A stretch of 64,000 nucleotides of DNA from Centroberyx gerrardi (taxonomy: Eukaryota > Chordata > Actinopteri > Beryciformes > Berycidae), in NCBI RefSeq assembly GCF_048128805.1, contig NC_135999.1, positions 14,912,190-14,976,189 of the forward strand, read 5' to 3'. This document shows positions 47,675 to 60,235 of the stretch, piece after piece. A model generated the notes under the pieces. The model saw only the letters and a list, made by a program, of their open reading frames with translations. It was not told the origin of the DNA and did no database searches. A program made the position numbers and the translations under genes. The number at the start of each line of letters is the position of its first letter. Positions within the stretch are counted from its first letter, which is position 1.

Positions 47675-48754
47675 GAAATGAAGCAGAGCGGTAAACAGGC
47701 AGCCGGGGGCATCCAGGTGAAAACTGTAGTGTGTGTGTGTGTGTGTGTAGTGTCTGTCTTGGAGGGGCGGAGCCTGGCTTGTCGTGCTTGCTGGGAAATA
47801 AGCATACGGTCCATGAGGATTAGGGCTTAAACTAACCTCAATCCCCTCCTCTGACTAGTGTTATTGCTAATAAGATTACACATCTTGTGTACACGCACTG
47901 CACACACACACGCAACACACACTCACTCACACACACACGCTCGCACATACACATACACAGGCAAGGTCTACCCCATTGGTCCTGTCGTTAATCACCTGAC
48001 GGGGGACTCCCTGATGAGAAACAGATTGTTGATGGAGGCCATTCCTGCCATCATCTTTAATAAATAAAGGCACATTTCTGTCATAACACAATCACATCAG
48101 TGTGTGCATGCGTGTGTGGTGTAATCCTATTTCAAATTGTCTCAGGTGGTGGGGATTATGATTGACATAACTGGGAAATGGGTGACTTAGAGCGGTCACT
48201 AAATACCAATGGCCTACTGAGGTGGGGAAGCAAAAATATGTTAGGCAATGAGATAAAAATCCCGGGTCACATGCACAGGGGGGCGAGTCTCTCCTGTCCT
48301 GTTTACACCAGGAGACTAAAGTGTCGCTTTCAGATGACATTTTTTAAATTTTTTTTTATAGAGACTCAAGTCAGGCATGAATGCTATTTCATGCATGCAG
48401 GTCTGACTGACAAACCTGTCTGACTGACAGCGTCATAGCTGAAAATAAAGAGCTTCGTCTTTAACATTTATCATTCCTCTCTCAAAAGACACCGAGGATG
48501 AGAGTTCAAAAGCAGCTTTTACCTTGAACATTCATCCACTGCAAGAACAGGGAAGCAAGTTTATGCTGAAGGGATGAGAGATTGTATTTTGTGACTCAGA
48601 TGGTGTAGTGTATAGCCGTCAGTTACAGCGCCATCTGAAGATCACAGACGTCCTTGTATAAACTATCTTGTCTGTCCAGAACAATCTACAGCAGGGCCGG
48701 TTTTAGCCTGCTATATTAGGGTGGGCTGGTAGAAATAATCGGTGGGCAACTTGG

Positions 48755-49015
48755 GTGGTAGGTAGCCCAGAGGTTAGAGAAGCAGACTAGTAGTCCGAAG
48801 GTTGCCGGTTCGAATCCCTGGCCAGATGGCACAAAAATCTGGCAAAATGACAGCTGGCAACTGGAGGGTTGTCAGAGTCAAGATCAGATGCAAGCTCCTG
48901 CCATCGTGCCTTCAGGCTTCTCCAGCTTGTGTTTGTGTATGGGGTGTTTGGATGGGTTAAATGCAGAAGATTAATTTCCCCATGGGGATTAATAAAGTAG
49001 TATTTTATTCTATTC
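48755..49015 (+). mobile_element. tRNA-derived SINE
   Basis: A polymerase III A box (tagcccagaggt, 48763-48774) and a perfect B box (GGTTCGAATCC, 48807-48817) give a tRNA-like head. An unrelated body follows, with the tail ccccatggggattaataaag (about 48980-48999). The same tail word occurs at 32318 and 34205, which suggests mobilisation by a shared LINE. Confidence 0.75.
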
Positions 49016-49929
49016 TAATTTATAAAGAACAATTTGAAGCAGGGAAATTGGGAGGTAGTGAAGCAGCATTTCTAAGTTTGCTGCTACCCTATGATTTGAG
49101 TCAGTGGAGGGCAGATTGATTTTCCTAGAAGTGGAAGTTGTAAATACTGAATTGAGAGTACACTGAGGAGTTTAAGGAGATGGTAAACACATTTATGTAA
49201 TCAGATTTTAAATATCTAATTGTTAAATGGGTGAAAATTAATTTTAACCATATTTTACCCATATTTGACAGCACCCCCAGTTGTTGACTATACTCACATG
49301 GTAGCTGAGGTCAAGAGCTCTCTATAACAGTTGGTCCCATGTCTGTAACCCCTTTTGTTGCTGAATTATAAGCCTTCAAATATGCACCGAGGTCAAGGTT
49401 CAAAGTTTCAGTATTTCAAAGCAGGAGCCATGTAGAATCTTCATACTGACATATGTTACTCTCCAGGTCGAGACCTTTCCAATGATGTATTTGGTTTAGC
49501 TCTACGACAAAGAAACAAAAAGCTTCATTATATATATTGGGCCTTCAAAGTGCTCTGTGAAACTAGGCCTGGGACCGCTTGTGTCCCTGAAATGAGAAAA
49601 TTAAAACTTTGTCGTAAGGTATTTGTTATTGATTTCTCATGGGCCAAGATCACCAAATTCCTCTTTCTTTCATTTCCCTTCATCGAATAAATTTGAGTTG
49701 ATGCAAATGGACTGCTGATGGAAATTCGCTATAGCTAAATCTGGTGCAAAGCATCTCCTCTCTCTGAGATTACTGTTTTTGTACATGATCCCTTACTTAT
49801 ATTACTTATATATATATATATGTATATATATATACATATATATATATATATTATTTTATTTCATTTATTTATTTCATTATCTATTTTATTCTATTAACTA
49901 ATATTGTTATTCACATTATTTTTTGTTAA

Positions 49930-50024
49930 TTTCATTCCTTAACATTGTCTTTCATAATTGTAATTGTGCTTTGGCAACACATGTCAAATGTCATGCCTAT
50001 AAAGCCTATTGAATTGAATTGAAT

Positions 50025-50031
<7 letters not shown>
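49930..50031 (+). repeat. LINE 3' tail with (GAATT)n end
   Basis: The words cataaagcctattgaattga, then further gaatt units, resemble the copy at about 58120-58158 (ccaataaagctcattgaatt). Such short tandem tails mark the 3' ends of fish non-LTR elements. A long GA repeat follows directly at 50031-50088. Confidence 0.5.
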
Positions 50032-50076
<45 letters not shown>

Positions 50077-51246
50077 GAGAGAGCAGCGGTGGTCGAGCGA
50101 GCTAGAGAGTGAATGAAGAGAGGGAGCGGTGGTAGTGAGAAAGCCGGTGAATCAGAGAAATAAAACGTTATTTTCTGATTGTTTCACAGCGGTTACGTTC
50201 TAAAGCACAAATAAACACGCCCACACCCCCGCACACCCCGCACACCCCGCACAACCCTGCGGGAAGTGCCGCAACGCCTGATTCCATATGATTTGGTGTG
50301 AATAGGCCACACTGTGCAGCGGACGGGTCTGCTTCAGAGCTCTGTGTGTTTGTGCCTGAACACGACGAGAAGGGGGGTGGGCAGTGGGCGACTTTGGAGG
50401 CGGGCTGTAGGCTGCCCACCCAATCAGAAGTTAGAAAGGGTACTGATATTTTCTGTGCTATTTTTCCATTGGATGAACAAAAAAAAAAATGTTTTCTTAA
50501 CTTTTGATTGGGTGGGCAAGACACAGTTTGAGTGGGCTGAGCCCACCCCTGCCCATGGCTACCACCGGCCGTCAGTTGTCCAGGTGTGTAGTCCTGATGG
50601 GTTCCATGTTATTTACTCTTTACCATGAAACACTCAGATTAGGAAGTGACACTGTGCTTTATTTAGAACACCACAGTCCTCAGTAAAGACCATGTTAGTA
50701 GACAGTAAACCCTCTATAAGTTGAGCTCGGTCTGTCCTTATCATCTGTTTTCTACTCTGATGAAGAAAACTGCTTTCTCGACTCCGCCTGATCTTCATCT
50801 CCATACCAACCGGGTTTTCCTGACAACTCTGACAAGAATCTACGTTCTACTTTCTACAGTGTGGTCAAAATGTTCTGAAACAGAATGAATATCTGTGACA
50901 GTTATCAAAAAAAACAATATTGCTGCTGTCATGGAAACCCCACATAACTGCAGTTTTGTCGTCACCTGGACTGAACGTTTACCTGTTCATTCACGTGTTG
51001 AATGAGTTCCACGATCCCATGGGTGTCAAAGCCCCATTGCATACATACAGGGACGACAAAGGGGCAATAAGCCTTCATTTCTTGATTCCTGAGTGAACGT
51101 ACTTTGTTCAGATATGTGGTGTTTGTCCAAAACCAGCGGTATTCTTCCATATGTGTAGTGGTGATGAGACAAACAGCTCGTTAGGAAGGGCCCTGTATTC
51201 ATCAAGCATTGAGTTGAACTGCTGAAAGAAGAAGCAGTGATCATAT

Positions 51247-51247
51247 G

Positions 51248-51300
<53 letters not shown>

Positions 51301-51304
51301 ACGT
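51247..51304. repeat. C homopolymer plus (CA)n
   Basis: A poly-C run of about 16 bp passes directly into a CA repeat. The same unusual C-then-CA arrangement recurs at 51985-52027. Confidence 0.9.
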
Positions 51305-51850
51305 TGATACATTACAATTTAACCACAGTGGAAAGGGGGAAGTTGGCATGTACTTTTTCTGTGGTCTCTGTTTGAATATGCGTACTATTCTGTCTACAGT
51401 TAGGATATGCAAGCTTCAGACAGAAATTATCTAGAAGTTATTCATGATGGGTGCAGGTTTCAGCACACAGACAAATGGATTCGTTTTACAGCCGCAGGAG
51501 GCCGGTCACATCCCAGAAAGCTGAACTAGTATTTGAGAGTTTTCCTCTTTGCTACTTTCAGACTTTCTGTTTCCCAGTCTTGACGTGATGTGTGCTTGAC
51601 TATGCGCACTAATTTAAACCTTCTCAAACATTGATAGTTACTAAAGCAAATACAACGCCTGATAGTGATCATATATCCAGTAATCATTGATACGTTTTTC
51701 CAGGGGTCATGACGTGTCTTTCATTACTGTTACACACACACACGCACATGCACACACAAACACACACATAGGGCCCATTAATAATTAGGGTTAACATGAG
51801 CTCACTTGAACTTGAGAGGGGATGTCTAAGTCAGCTATTCACAGTTCTTG

Positions 51851-51859
51851 TGAGAGAGA

Positions 51860-51924
<65 letters not shown>

Positions 51925-51987
51925 CAGATGCTGGAGACCCATGTGTCAGACCACATGGAGCATTGGTTTCCACTTGATCTCACACCC

Positions 51988-52018
<31 letters not shown>

Positions 52019-52027
52019 ACACACACA
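51851..52027. repeat. (GA)n and C-then-(CA)n compound microsatellite
   Basis: A GA run at 51851-51921 and a poly-C plus CA run at 51985-52027 lie just upstream of smim31 copy A. Confidence 0.9.
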
Positions 52028-52293
52028 TGTGCCTCCTCTTCCTGTAAAGTCTCCTCAGAGGCACTTTGAGATGGATGGTCAACAGCTACACAGTCCTAAA
52101 ACACTCTGGGTAAGTGTTCGTCCTTTTTTTGATTCAGGATGTCATCGGATGTCACGGCAACTTTGAAAAGTACCGTTTTTTAGTACAGTTGTTTTACACA
52201 CAAACTGGCAACAAAATTGTGGTAACCTAATTCTCAGCATCCTTCAACATTGTATTGTTGAAATTGTGTGCGTGTGTGTGTGTGTGGGTGTAG

Positions 52294-52409
52294 ATGGCAT
52301 CTCCGTTTACCGAGCTGGAGGTGTTGACGATCATGTTCTCTCTCCTGGTTTTCGCCCTCTTCACACTTACTGGAATGCTCAATGAGAGATGTGCACACTC
52401 ACAGGGTAA

Positions 52410-52461
<52 letters not shown>

Positions 52462-52735
52462 CAGTCAATATGTAATCATTTCCCCTTTATTCAATGTGCT
52501 AATTTGTCTGTTTTTCTATCACAACAAACAATCTTCTCCCATTACCTACGAATACAATGAGCCCAAAAAAAGCGCCGCTCCTGTTGTGCGGCGTAAACGC
52601 ACCTTCCTCCCTCACTGTGAGACAAACTGAATACAGAGGGAGAAAAGCAAGGTGACTGACATGCCAATTACTTTGTGATTCCTCCTCTCAGAGACCCACA
52701 GACAAACACAGACCAAGGAGCTGGTTATCGTCTGA
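52294..52735 (+). CDS. smim31: SMIM31-like small integral membrane protein, copy A
   Basis: Coding exon 1 is 52294-52405 (112 nt, phase 1). Exon 2 is best placed at 52692-52735, after a strong pyrimidine-rich acceptor, ending TGA. The product has 51 residues. It starts MASPFTELEV, has one hydrophobic helix at about 11-29 (LTIMFSLLVFALFTLTGM), and a short polar tail. Human SMIM31 starts MELPYTNLEVAFILLAF, with a helix in the same place. The start codon is directly preceded by an acceptor (gtgtag), so an upstream noncoding exon is expected. A polyadenylation signal AATAAA lies at 53105-53110. An alternative exon 2 just after 52570 has a poor GAG acceptor and was not chosen. The cellular role of SMIM31 is unknown to me. 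Copy B, with identical exon 1 length and phase, follows 2.4 kb downstream. Confidence 0.72.
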
Positions 52736-54315
52736 GTCCGGGCAGAAAGTTGTCACAGCCGGGTGTCATGAAGAAGAAAGGCAAACTTGTGGAAACTACA
52801 GCTGATTGGCCCCATTCTGTCTCACCTTCTGTTTGGTGCCTTCAGAGCGCTTGTCAGCCAAAGCCTCGGTGACTTGTGTGTGTGTGTGTTACGCAGTTAT
52901 CAGCTCAAAGTCCGAAACGTGACCTCTGGACATTCACCTGCTGGGAAAGGGAAGACTGTAACGAGCTGAAAGTTTAGTAGACTGTTCAAGTGTGTGTATG
53001 TAGGTGTGTTTGTGTGTGCGTCTGTGTGTACTTTGTTATAGGATGACGCATTGTTGGCAACCAGGGTGAAGCAAAGAGGAGTGGCCTAGTACACTGTATA
53101 ATTCAATAAAACCCCTGCTTCAACAAACTGTGCCACGACGCTGTCTCAAGCCTTTCCAAGTCCTCTGTGAGTGTGTGTGTGTGTATGTGTGAGGATACAT
53201 GCAGCCACCTTATTTCGATCCTGGGGTCTGCAATTAGCTGCCGTGATTCGACAACACACACACTGGTAAGTTCCAATTTCTATAAAACCTTGGGTTTCTC
53301 TTTTCCTTAATTTAGTACTCTCTTTGCTTTCCTCCTTCTCTCAATATGTCTATTTCACTTCCCCATTTGGCTCAACAAGAAAGAAGTTTTTATCTTGGAG
53401 TCAGTTTTGATGTGATGTGAATCTAAAGCTTTGGAGAGGTTTTTCTTAAATCTAGGTCAGGACCAAAAGGTGGTGTGGCAGGATTAGAGCGAGTCCTCAA
53501 ATTATTCTGGAGAAATTGGAGGGTTCAGTCTCTCAGATGAGGGGTCAACAGCTGAAGCTGGTGTGAATTGGCAATTCTCTAGTAGCGAGAAAAGCATGTG
53601 AGTCACAGGCCAACTCATTTTGGCCGTTATGAATCTATCAACCTTGCAGTGATAATATAAAACTGGATGGTGTAACCTAATAAATGATACCAAAGTTGCT
53701 ATTTTTTATTAGAAAAATCATTAGAATTGTAGTTTTTCCAACAGTTAAAGGCTCATCCAGTCTGGATACTGGTTCATGCTGTGGTACAGTGTTGATTCAA
53801 TATTGAGGCCAGTAGGTCAGGTAGCTTTGTTTTCAGCAATAATATCTGAGAAATAGGGCACATTCTTTACTTCACATAATGCTTTATTTATGGTAAAATG
53901 TATCATTATTCAGTCACATATATATTTGTCCCCACTATAATTCCAGTATAGCTCCTGATGTTATTTTACCACAGCTCAGTGTTTTCTCATACAACTGTTC
54001 ATATGATATCTTACAAAATGTTCTGCACCCTTCATTCATACTCTAACTACATTACGGCCAGCTGCATAACCTAACAAACAAACATAACAAAATTAGGGTG
54101 CATTCTAACTATGATAACAAATTTGATATGAGATCAGGCTGCACAGCTATGCCACGTCTACACAGTGTATCAGGCTGAATAAAGATAGTGAGATAATAAT
54201 GTAAATAAAACAGACAAATTCCCCTGAACCTTGTAATACTGCAGCAACTGAGTCTCCTGTGTATAAAATGCTTTCAAAGATACTACCAAAAGACAGAACA
54301 CGCACAACCCATTAC

Positions 54316-54347
<32 letters not shown>

Positions 54348-55178
54348 ATCTCACCTCTGAGTAAGCCCTGTTACAGTGAAGGTCACGACAGCTGGCTGAA
54401 GCTACTCGTAAATACAAGCATTTTGTAATAAGATGTGACATGGCGCTGGGTCAGCTGAGGAGACTCTCAGAAAGACTTGTATGCTTTCTTTTAGACAAGA
54501 CAGAAACAGAAATTAACAGCATTGCACAAGGACCATGGTGAATGGGTCATTATATATACTATGGGAGCAGCTAAATGGAAAGAACACCTTTGGAAAAACC
54601 CCAGAGCCGACACGTGGCATGAACATTTTATGTCGTTGTTTAGGGCCACAACCACTGAGAAGAGCCACATCATGGGAGTTGTGTTATTATTCATGGTGGG
54701 AGTATTTTGGAGGTTATGGTTGGAGTGTTTTGAGGCCACAAAAACAATCTTGTTCAGGGCCACCGAAAGCCGACGGCCGGATCTGGAAAAACCTCTCCAA
54801 ACAGTATAACCAGTTACATGGTCATAGGGCCCCCTGGTGGCAAGAAGCACACCACTGCACCTGAAAAACAATTCTGGCTTGACTGATCTCCAGATAGGAC
54901 TTGGTCTATCTCCTGCTCAGAGGGAAATTCATTGTGCTGTATGTAAAATGGAGAATATAAATGGGTCATATGGAGTTTAAATTTTTCTTATCTCATGTAA
55001 GCCTACTGTGGGTCAAATATATTACAAATGAAGTACAATGGTAGAGTAAACTTTACCTTATTGGTGTGTTTCTGTTTTCTGTCATCTGTTGTTTTGATGT
55101 GGAAATGTTGTGTTCTCTGTGTATGATTGTACTTATTATTTTGTGTTTTGTGTTGGTTTGTGTTGTGCAGTTGTTTAG

Positions 55179-55440
55179 ATGGAACTGCCGTTCTCTTCTT
55201 TTGAGTTAACCTTCATCATCATTGCCTTCGTCATCTTCTCCCTCTTCGGCTTGGCTTCAATCTGCGTCCAACCAGACCCAACCCAGCCAGGTAAAAACCC
55301 TCCTCCACAATCAGATACACACATATATAAGTATCAGCATTTTGATCCTGCATGTGTGTTATATTTCAGAAAAAGGGTCGCAACGGACATTTAAGAAAAA
55401 ACAGAGAGTGATCATCAAGCAAGCTGGACAGAGACCATAA
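55179..55440 (+). CDS. smim31: SMIM31-like small integral membrane protein, copy B
   Basis: Exon 1 is 55179-55290 (112 nt, phase 1) and exon 2 is 55370-55440 (stop TAA), giving 60 residues. The protein starts MELPFSSFEL, as human SMIM31 starts MELPY. It has a single helix at about 11-29 (TFIIIAFVIFSLFGLASI), nearly identical to the human helix core AFVIFSLFTLASI. The tail is basic (TFKKKQRVIIKQ), as in human. The ATG lies 9 nt after a CAG acceptor, implying an upstream 5' UTR exon like copy A. A polyadenylation signal AATAAA lies at 55481-55486. This copy is closer to the human protein than copy A; human SMIM31 is about 71 residues. Confidence 0.85.
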
Positions 55441-57102
55441 ATAATAGTTAGGTTTTTATATGTACAGCGGAGTATTCACAAATAAAGCGACTCAAACTCA
55501 GCTTGAATCTTTTCTTGTCATGTTGTGTTGCAGCAATTTCTTCAACACTGGGTTTTCCTAATAAAAACAAGGCAACAATAAACATCTCGTACCCCATGAA
55601 TGATGCAGTCACCCTTTGGGCCAATCAGTGGCATAAAGTTTCAAGTTATGTAACAATGCAAATACATTGTGGGGTTATTTGCATTTTCTAGTAGTCTTTT
55701 ATTTTTGGTATTTGTGGTGCCGCATATTGGTTGATTGTATAAATGATACAGTCTGTGGGCCTTGGGCCAATCAGTAAATAAATGAAAAACTCTTATGCAA
55801 ACTTGAAATGGTGTAAAACCTAATATGGCATACACTGATGGTCCTGGAGGAAAATTTCTAAAGCAAGGATCGCTAAATGCACCATACATACATACATACA
55901 TGGACTGAACGATTCCCCCGATTTCATGGACAAAAACTATTCTAAGATACGAGTGACCAAGAGCCAGAAAGATGCACAGTTCAAGACAGGGTCAGACATA
56001 GTGATTTGGGGGTCCAAGGCAATGCCAACATTCACGTTTTTCAATCCATCCTTTCTATACATTACCTTCAAGCTGGGGCTGAGCTTGGAGGCAGTGGTAA
56101 TATTACTAGCAGCAACACTAAGAACAGTTGTTTCTTCTGTCTTTGGGGTAGGTTCTCTTGCAGCAAATTTCTTTACATCTCTTGGCAAGAAAAATAAGCT
56201 CAAAGTCAAGAAGCAATATTGCATTAGACGTCATGGGGAATAGGCCACTACCACTATAGCCTGACTGAGTGGGGGGGGGGGGGGAGGGGTAGCCATGACT
56301 CAAGATTGAAATGTTTTTATTGTTACAAAAAGAGATGTGTTTTTCAGTAAATCCGTTTCTTTTAAACTGATGAAAAATACGTTTATATTAGTTTTATTCT
56401 TGTGTTTTGTGGGACCCTCTGGCTGCTGGGGCCTCAGGTAGTCGCCTACCTTTGCCTAATGGTAAGACCGCTCCTGATTCAAGAACAAACCACAGCAAGG
56501 TTGTGTGTGAGTATGAGTTTGTGTGTGTGTGTGTGTGTGCGCCTGTGTCCACTGAAGCCACTGTGTCTGGGTTAAGATTTGTAACAAACTAAGTGACTTT
56601 TGGCCCTAAAACCCTTGCAGGGCGACGTCCTGGGGTTAGAAGTTGCTCCCTGTTGAGTTTGCCCCCTAACCCCTTAGCCCTCCGTCACCCCTCCGCAGTC
56701 AGCCGTCTAGCGGCCGACACGGGGGGCACAAAAGGCGCCGCTAAACTGCAAACTCAAGCTAAAGAATGAAGATTAAGTTAATCAACTGCAGCAAGAGATT
56801 CTATCTTCATCTGCACAGGACTGCAGGAGAAAAACGCCCGGCTCATTTGTGCTGCGATTCACCTTGTGTGATGTGTGCTGATGGGCTGTGTGTGTATTGG
56901 GTGTGCGCTGGTGTTCATGTGTATATGCATCCATTGGGGCCTGTATTGAGCAATTGTAGATAACGGGTCTTAAGAGTAATTAAGCCCCTAGCTGGCTGCG
57001 GCCCTCATTAACACTGACGGCCTTATGGCATGACAACAGAAGCACTCTCACTCTAACGATGGACAACGAACTGACCCATCAGATCACAATCAACACTCGT
57101 AC

Positions 57103-57134
<32 letters not shown>

Positions 57135-58029
57135 CATAATGGACTACACCCAATAGAGAGTCAGACAACATGACACATAACATCTCTGCCCCTCATTCTC
57201 TCATCCAGCATCTCTCCACTCGCCACATGTGCGTATGTGTACATGTATGCATATACAGTATGTTTATGTATATGTATTTACACATATATGTGTATTTTTA
57301 CATATAAAAGTGTGTTCACATATGCAATTTGTTGGCTCCTGTGGGAAAAATACCCCAAAACCCAAAGACATTGTATTTTCTACTGGAGAGTCTTATCAGA
57401 GAGGAAGTTCTTTATCTGTGGATCCAACCGACCTGGTCAGGAGATGACGGCAGAGGAAGCAAGGAAAGAGTAAAGAGGGGAGGAGAGGACGAAGCTTCCT
57501 CCGTAGTCGTAAAGATCACAGCGACTACAGAGACGATGACAACCGTGACCGCTCTATAACGCCGTAACAGACTTCTACACCAGCTCTGCAGTCCAACTCT
57601 CCTAAATTGTTTCCCTGAGTTATGCCGAGTGGATCTAAAACTACAGAAGTGGTGTAAAACAATGTGCTTACACTTGCCTGGGGCAAAGCGTACTATTCCA
57701 CTGTGAGGGGGACACTTAACTTTGTAATCATCAGCGGTTTCACAAGCACCTGTGATCTGATTTTGAATCTGAATTTGTTTTTCTTGTTAAATATAACAAA
57801 TTACAGTTACCATTTTTAATACTCAGATTACTGCCATTCCATTACATGTAATCCTTTTACTCCTCATCCCCAAAGAGTCCCAATAACAGATTAGAGTGAA
57901 ATGATCCTGGAGGGGAGGTCAGTCAGATAAATAAATATTACACAGCATACAAACTTCACTGATTACATTTTCTTGTATTTGATACATTTCACTATATTTT
58001 CTATTATACTACACTTCTGTATGATATAA

Positions 58030-58158
58030 CCTTCTTTACTTAATATTGACATCATTATGACATATTATAACTGTTATCGTTATCGATTATTACCAAAGCT
58101 TTGGCACCATATACTGAATAGTACTTCATACCAATAAAGCTCATTGAATTGAATTGAT
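58030..58158 (+). repeat. LINE 3' tail with GAATT end
   Basis: AT-rich sequence ends in ccaataaagctcattgaatt and gaattga, matching the tail at about 49995. No coding remnant is seen upstream. Confidence 0.45.
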
Positions 58159-58276
58159 CACAATATTCACATATTAGAGTGAAGAGTAAGAGTGTAAGGC
58201 ATATTGACCCAAGCAGAGCCTGCCAAGGAACTGAAGCAGCCTATTGGGAGGTAAGCCTCTGTGTGTGGAGAATTTG

Positions 58277-58302
58277 GGGTGTGTGTGTGGTTGTGTGTGT
58301 GT

Positions 58303-58346
<44 letters not shown>

Positions 58347-58348
58347 TT
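58277..58348. repeat. (GT)n microsatellite
   Basis: An interrupted GT run of about 70 bp between smim31 copy B and apela. Nearby are a GA-rich tract at 58530-58585, a CA run at 58898-58930 and a TC run at 58967-59028. Confidence 0.9.
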
Positions 58349-58530
58349 GTGTGTGCCCGTGCCCCTCTCGTAGGGAGTGTTTGAGCAGGCTGGGTAATCC
58401 CTGTAAAGACGTATAATCCCCAGGAAGAGCAAATATTACAACATGCTTTACTCAGGCAGACAGAAAACCTGGTGGGAGATTTCTATACTATTCTACACTT
58501 GCTTCTGTTTTGAAAGGGAAACAGAAAGAA

Positions 58531-58577
<47 letters not shown>

Positions 58578-58894
58578 TAGAGAGAAGTTTGGCACCAGTT
58601 AGTGGGCACTGGATACCAGGTGGCTCTGAATGACAATTGGTCTGATATTAGCATATGCAAATAGGGAAAATAAAAGTTTTAAAAGACAATAGCAGCTGAT
58701 ATGCAAACTGCAGCTTGCCATGGAATGAACCACATACCTCGGCTGTGTTTGCAGGAGGACGACTGCATGCGAGTGTGTATGCGAGTGTGTGTGTTTGTAT
58801 GTTGGCCAAATCCATGAGGAATCTCTGTCATTTCAAGCAACATTTTTGCAAACATCATAAAACAATAAAACTAACATTTCCAAGGACGTAATGA

Positions 58895-58932
<38 letters not shown>

Positions 58933-58960
58933 ACTAAAACCCACAATGGCAAGACTGTGG

Positions 58961-59030
<70 letters not shown>

Positions 59031-60228
59031 AGGACTAAATAGAGTTGATGGTCCAGATGCTTGTTCAAAGTCTCTGCGACCATTTTGAGCCCTCCGGTCC
59101 ATTAGTGTCCTGCTGCTTCTCTAATCCTCATTCACATGTAATGGCTGACATTTCATCTTAATGTGTTAATTCATTAGCTGGGTGCTGAATGGAGAGTCTC
59201 AGTCCGCAGAGACAGCCGTAAGCAGACACGCTAATGAGTCCCACACTTTGCAAAGCCACTGGCTGCCGGAGAGCTGGCGCTAAGTGGCATCTGGTGAACC
59301 GGTCTACCTGTTGCAAGTCTCTGGTGTGCCACCGCCTGACAAGCAAGGCACTAACAAATTTAAGTGCACTGATACAGCTCTTTATTCTGCTCTCTGGCTC
59401 ATTTTAAGAGCAGAGATTGAGTTTCTACAGAAGACTCTGAAGAGCAAATACTGGCCTTAAAAATATTGTATTCTCAATAAACAGACACATCAAGGATTTG
59501 TTTTTGGAGACACAATAACTCAAGGTTTTAGTCACTCGACCAATGAGAGAAAGGGACAACCCACAACCACACACAAACACACACACACACAAACAGAGGC
59601 AGAGACAGGAGAACACACCAGACAGCGGCCCAGACAGTTTCTTTAGACAGAGCCAGACTATCGTTAGTTAGTTTCAGTGCATCGCTGGATTTCAGACAAT
59701 CAGAGCTGAGGACCCCTACCCCGAAATCCTGGGTCCTCCACCCCCCCTCACCCCTCAGCCCCAGATGTGTGTCCCCGTGGAGCGGGGGCAGGGGGTGACC
59801 TGGGGAGGAGGGAGGGAGGGAGGGAATTAGCTCTCTGCTCTCTGTCTTGAAGGGCCTGCTACTTTCAACACAGCTTCTTTTCGTCTTTGCCATAATCAAT
59901 ATATCAACTCAACTGTCAACTGTCTCTCTTTGTCTTTGAGTGTCTCTTTTACTATTTCAATCACTCACACACACACACCCACACACACACACACAGAAAA
60001 TGAAGCAGGAGAGTGTGTGTTAAAGGGGCAGTGGAAGGTAGGGAGGGGGCTTCCTGTCATTTGAATTACCCCCTACATGTGGGGTCAATATGTGCAATGC
60101 AGAAGTATGTGCATGCGTGTGTGTGTGTGTGTGTGTGTGTGCGTGGGTGTGTGTGTCGGGGGTTGAGGTGGGGGCTGTGTGTGAGCTGTACCCCCCCATG
60201 CCCCCCCCTCCCTCCCTCTAAAAGGCTG

Positions 60229-60235
60229 TATAAAG
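60229..60235 (+). promoter_or_regulatory. TATA box of apela
   Basis: TATAAAG lies 362-368 nt upstream of the apela start codon, in a C/G-rich context. A start of transcription near 60260 would give a 5' UTR of about 335 nt with no intron needed. A TATA-type promoter fits a gene with a sharp burst of embryonic expression. The start site itself is inferred. Confidence 0.6.

Larger units (their letters stand above)
55500..60180. other. Intergenic region between smim31 copy B and apela
   Basis: No coding exon is recognised. It holds a G run at 56270-56285, several GT/CA/GA microsatellites and the LINE tail near 58.1 kb. A polymorphic-looking CA run lies at about 57102-57132. Confidence 0.5.

Noticed and set aside
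48763-48820. A tRNA gene
   Set aside because: A and B boxes are present, but no cloverleaf closes and a SINE body and tail follow, so it is a SINE head.
52569-52630. Basic stretch (PKKSAAPVVRRKRTF) as exon 2 of smim31 copy A
   Set aside because: The only AG before it is a poor GAG acceptor, and its open frame needs phase 0 while exon 1 ends in phase 1. The acceptor at 52691 fits both signal and phase.
54522-54864. Overlapping 95-126 codon frames on both strands
   Set aside because: Three frames are open at once and none shows conservation or splice context; likely chance or repeat-derived.
55926-56243. 105-codon plus-strand frame with a hydrophobic stretch
   Set aside because: It lies in repeat-like intergenic DNA next to a G run. 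No known family, and the hydrophobic part is not matched by a signal peptide or splice structure.
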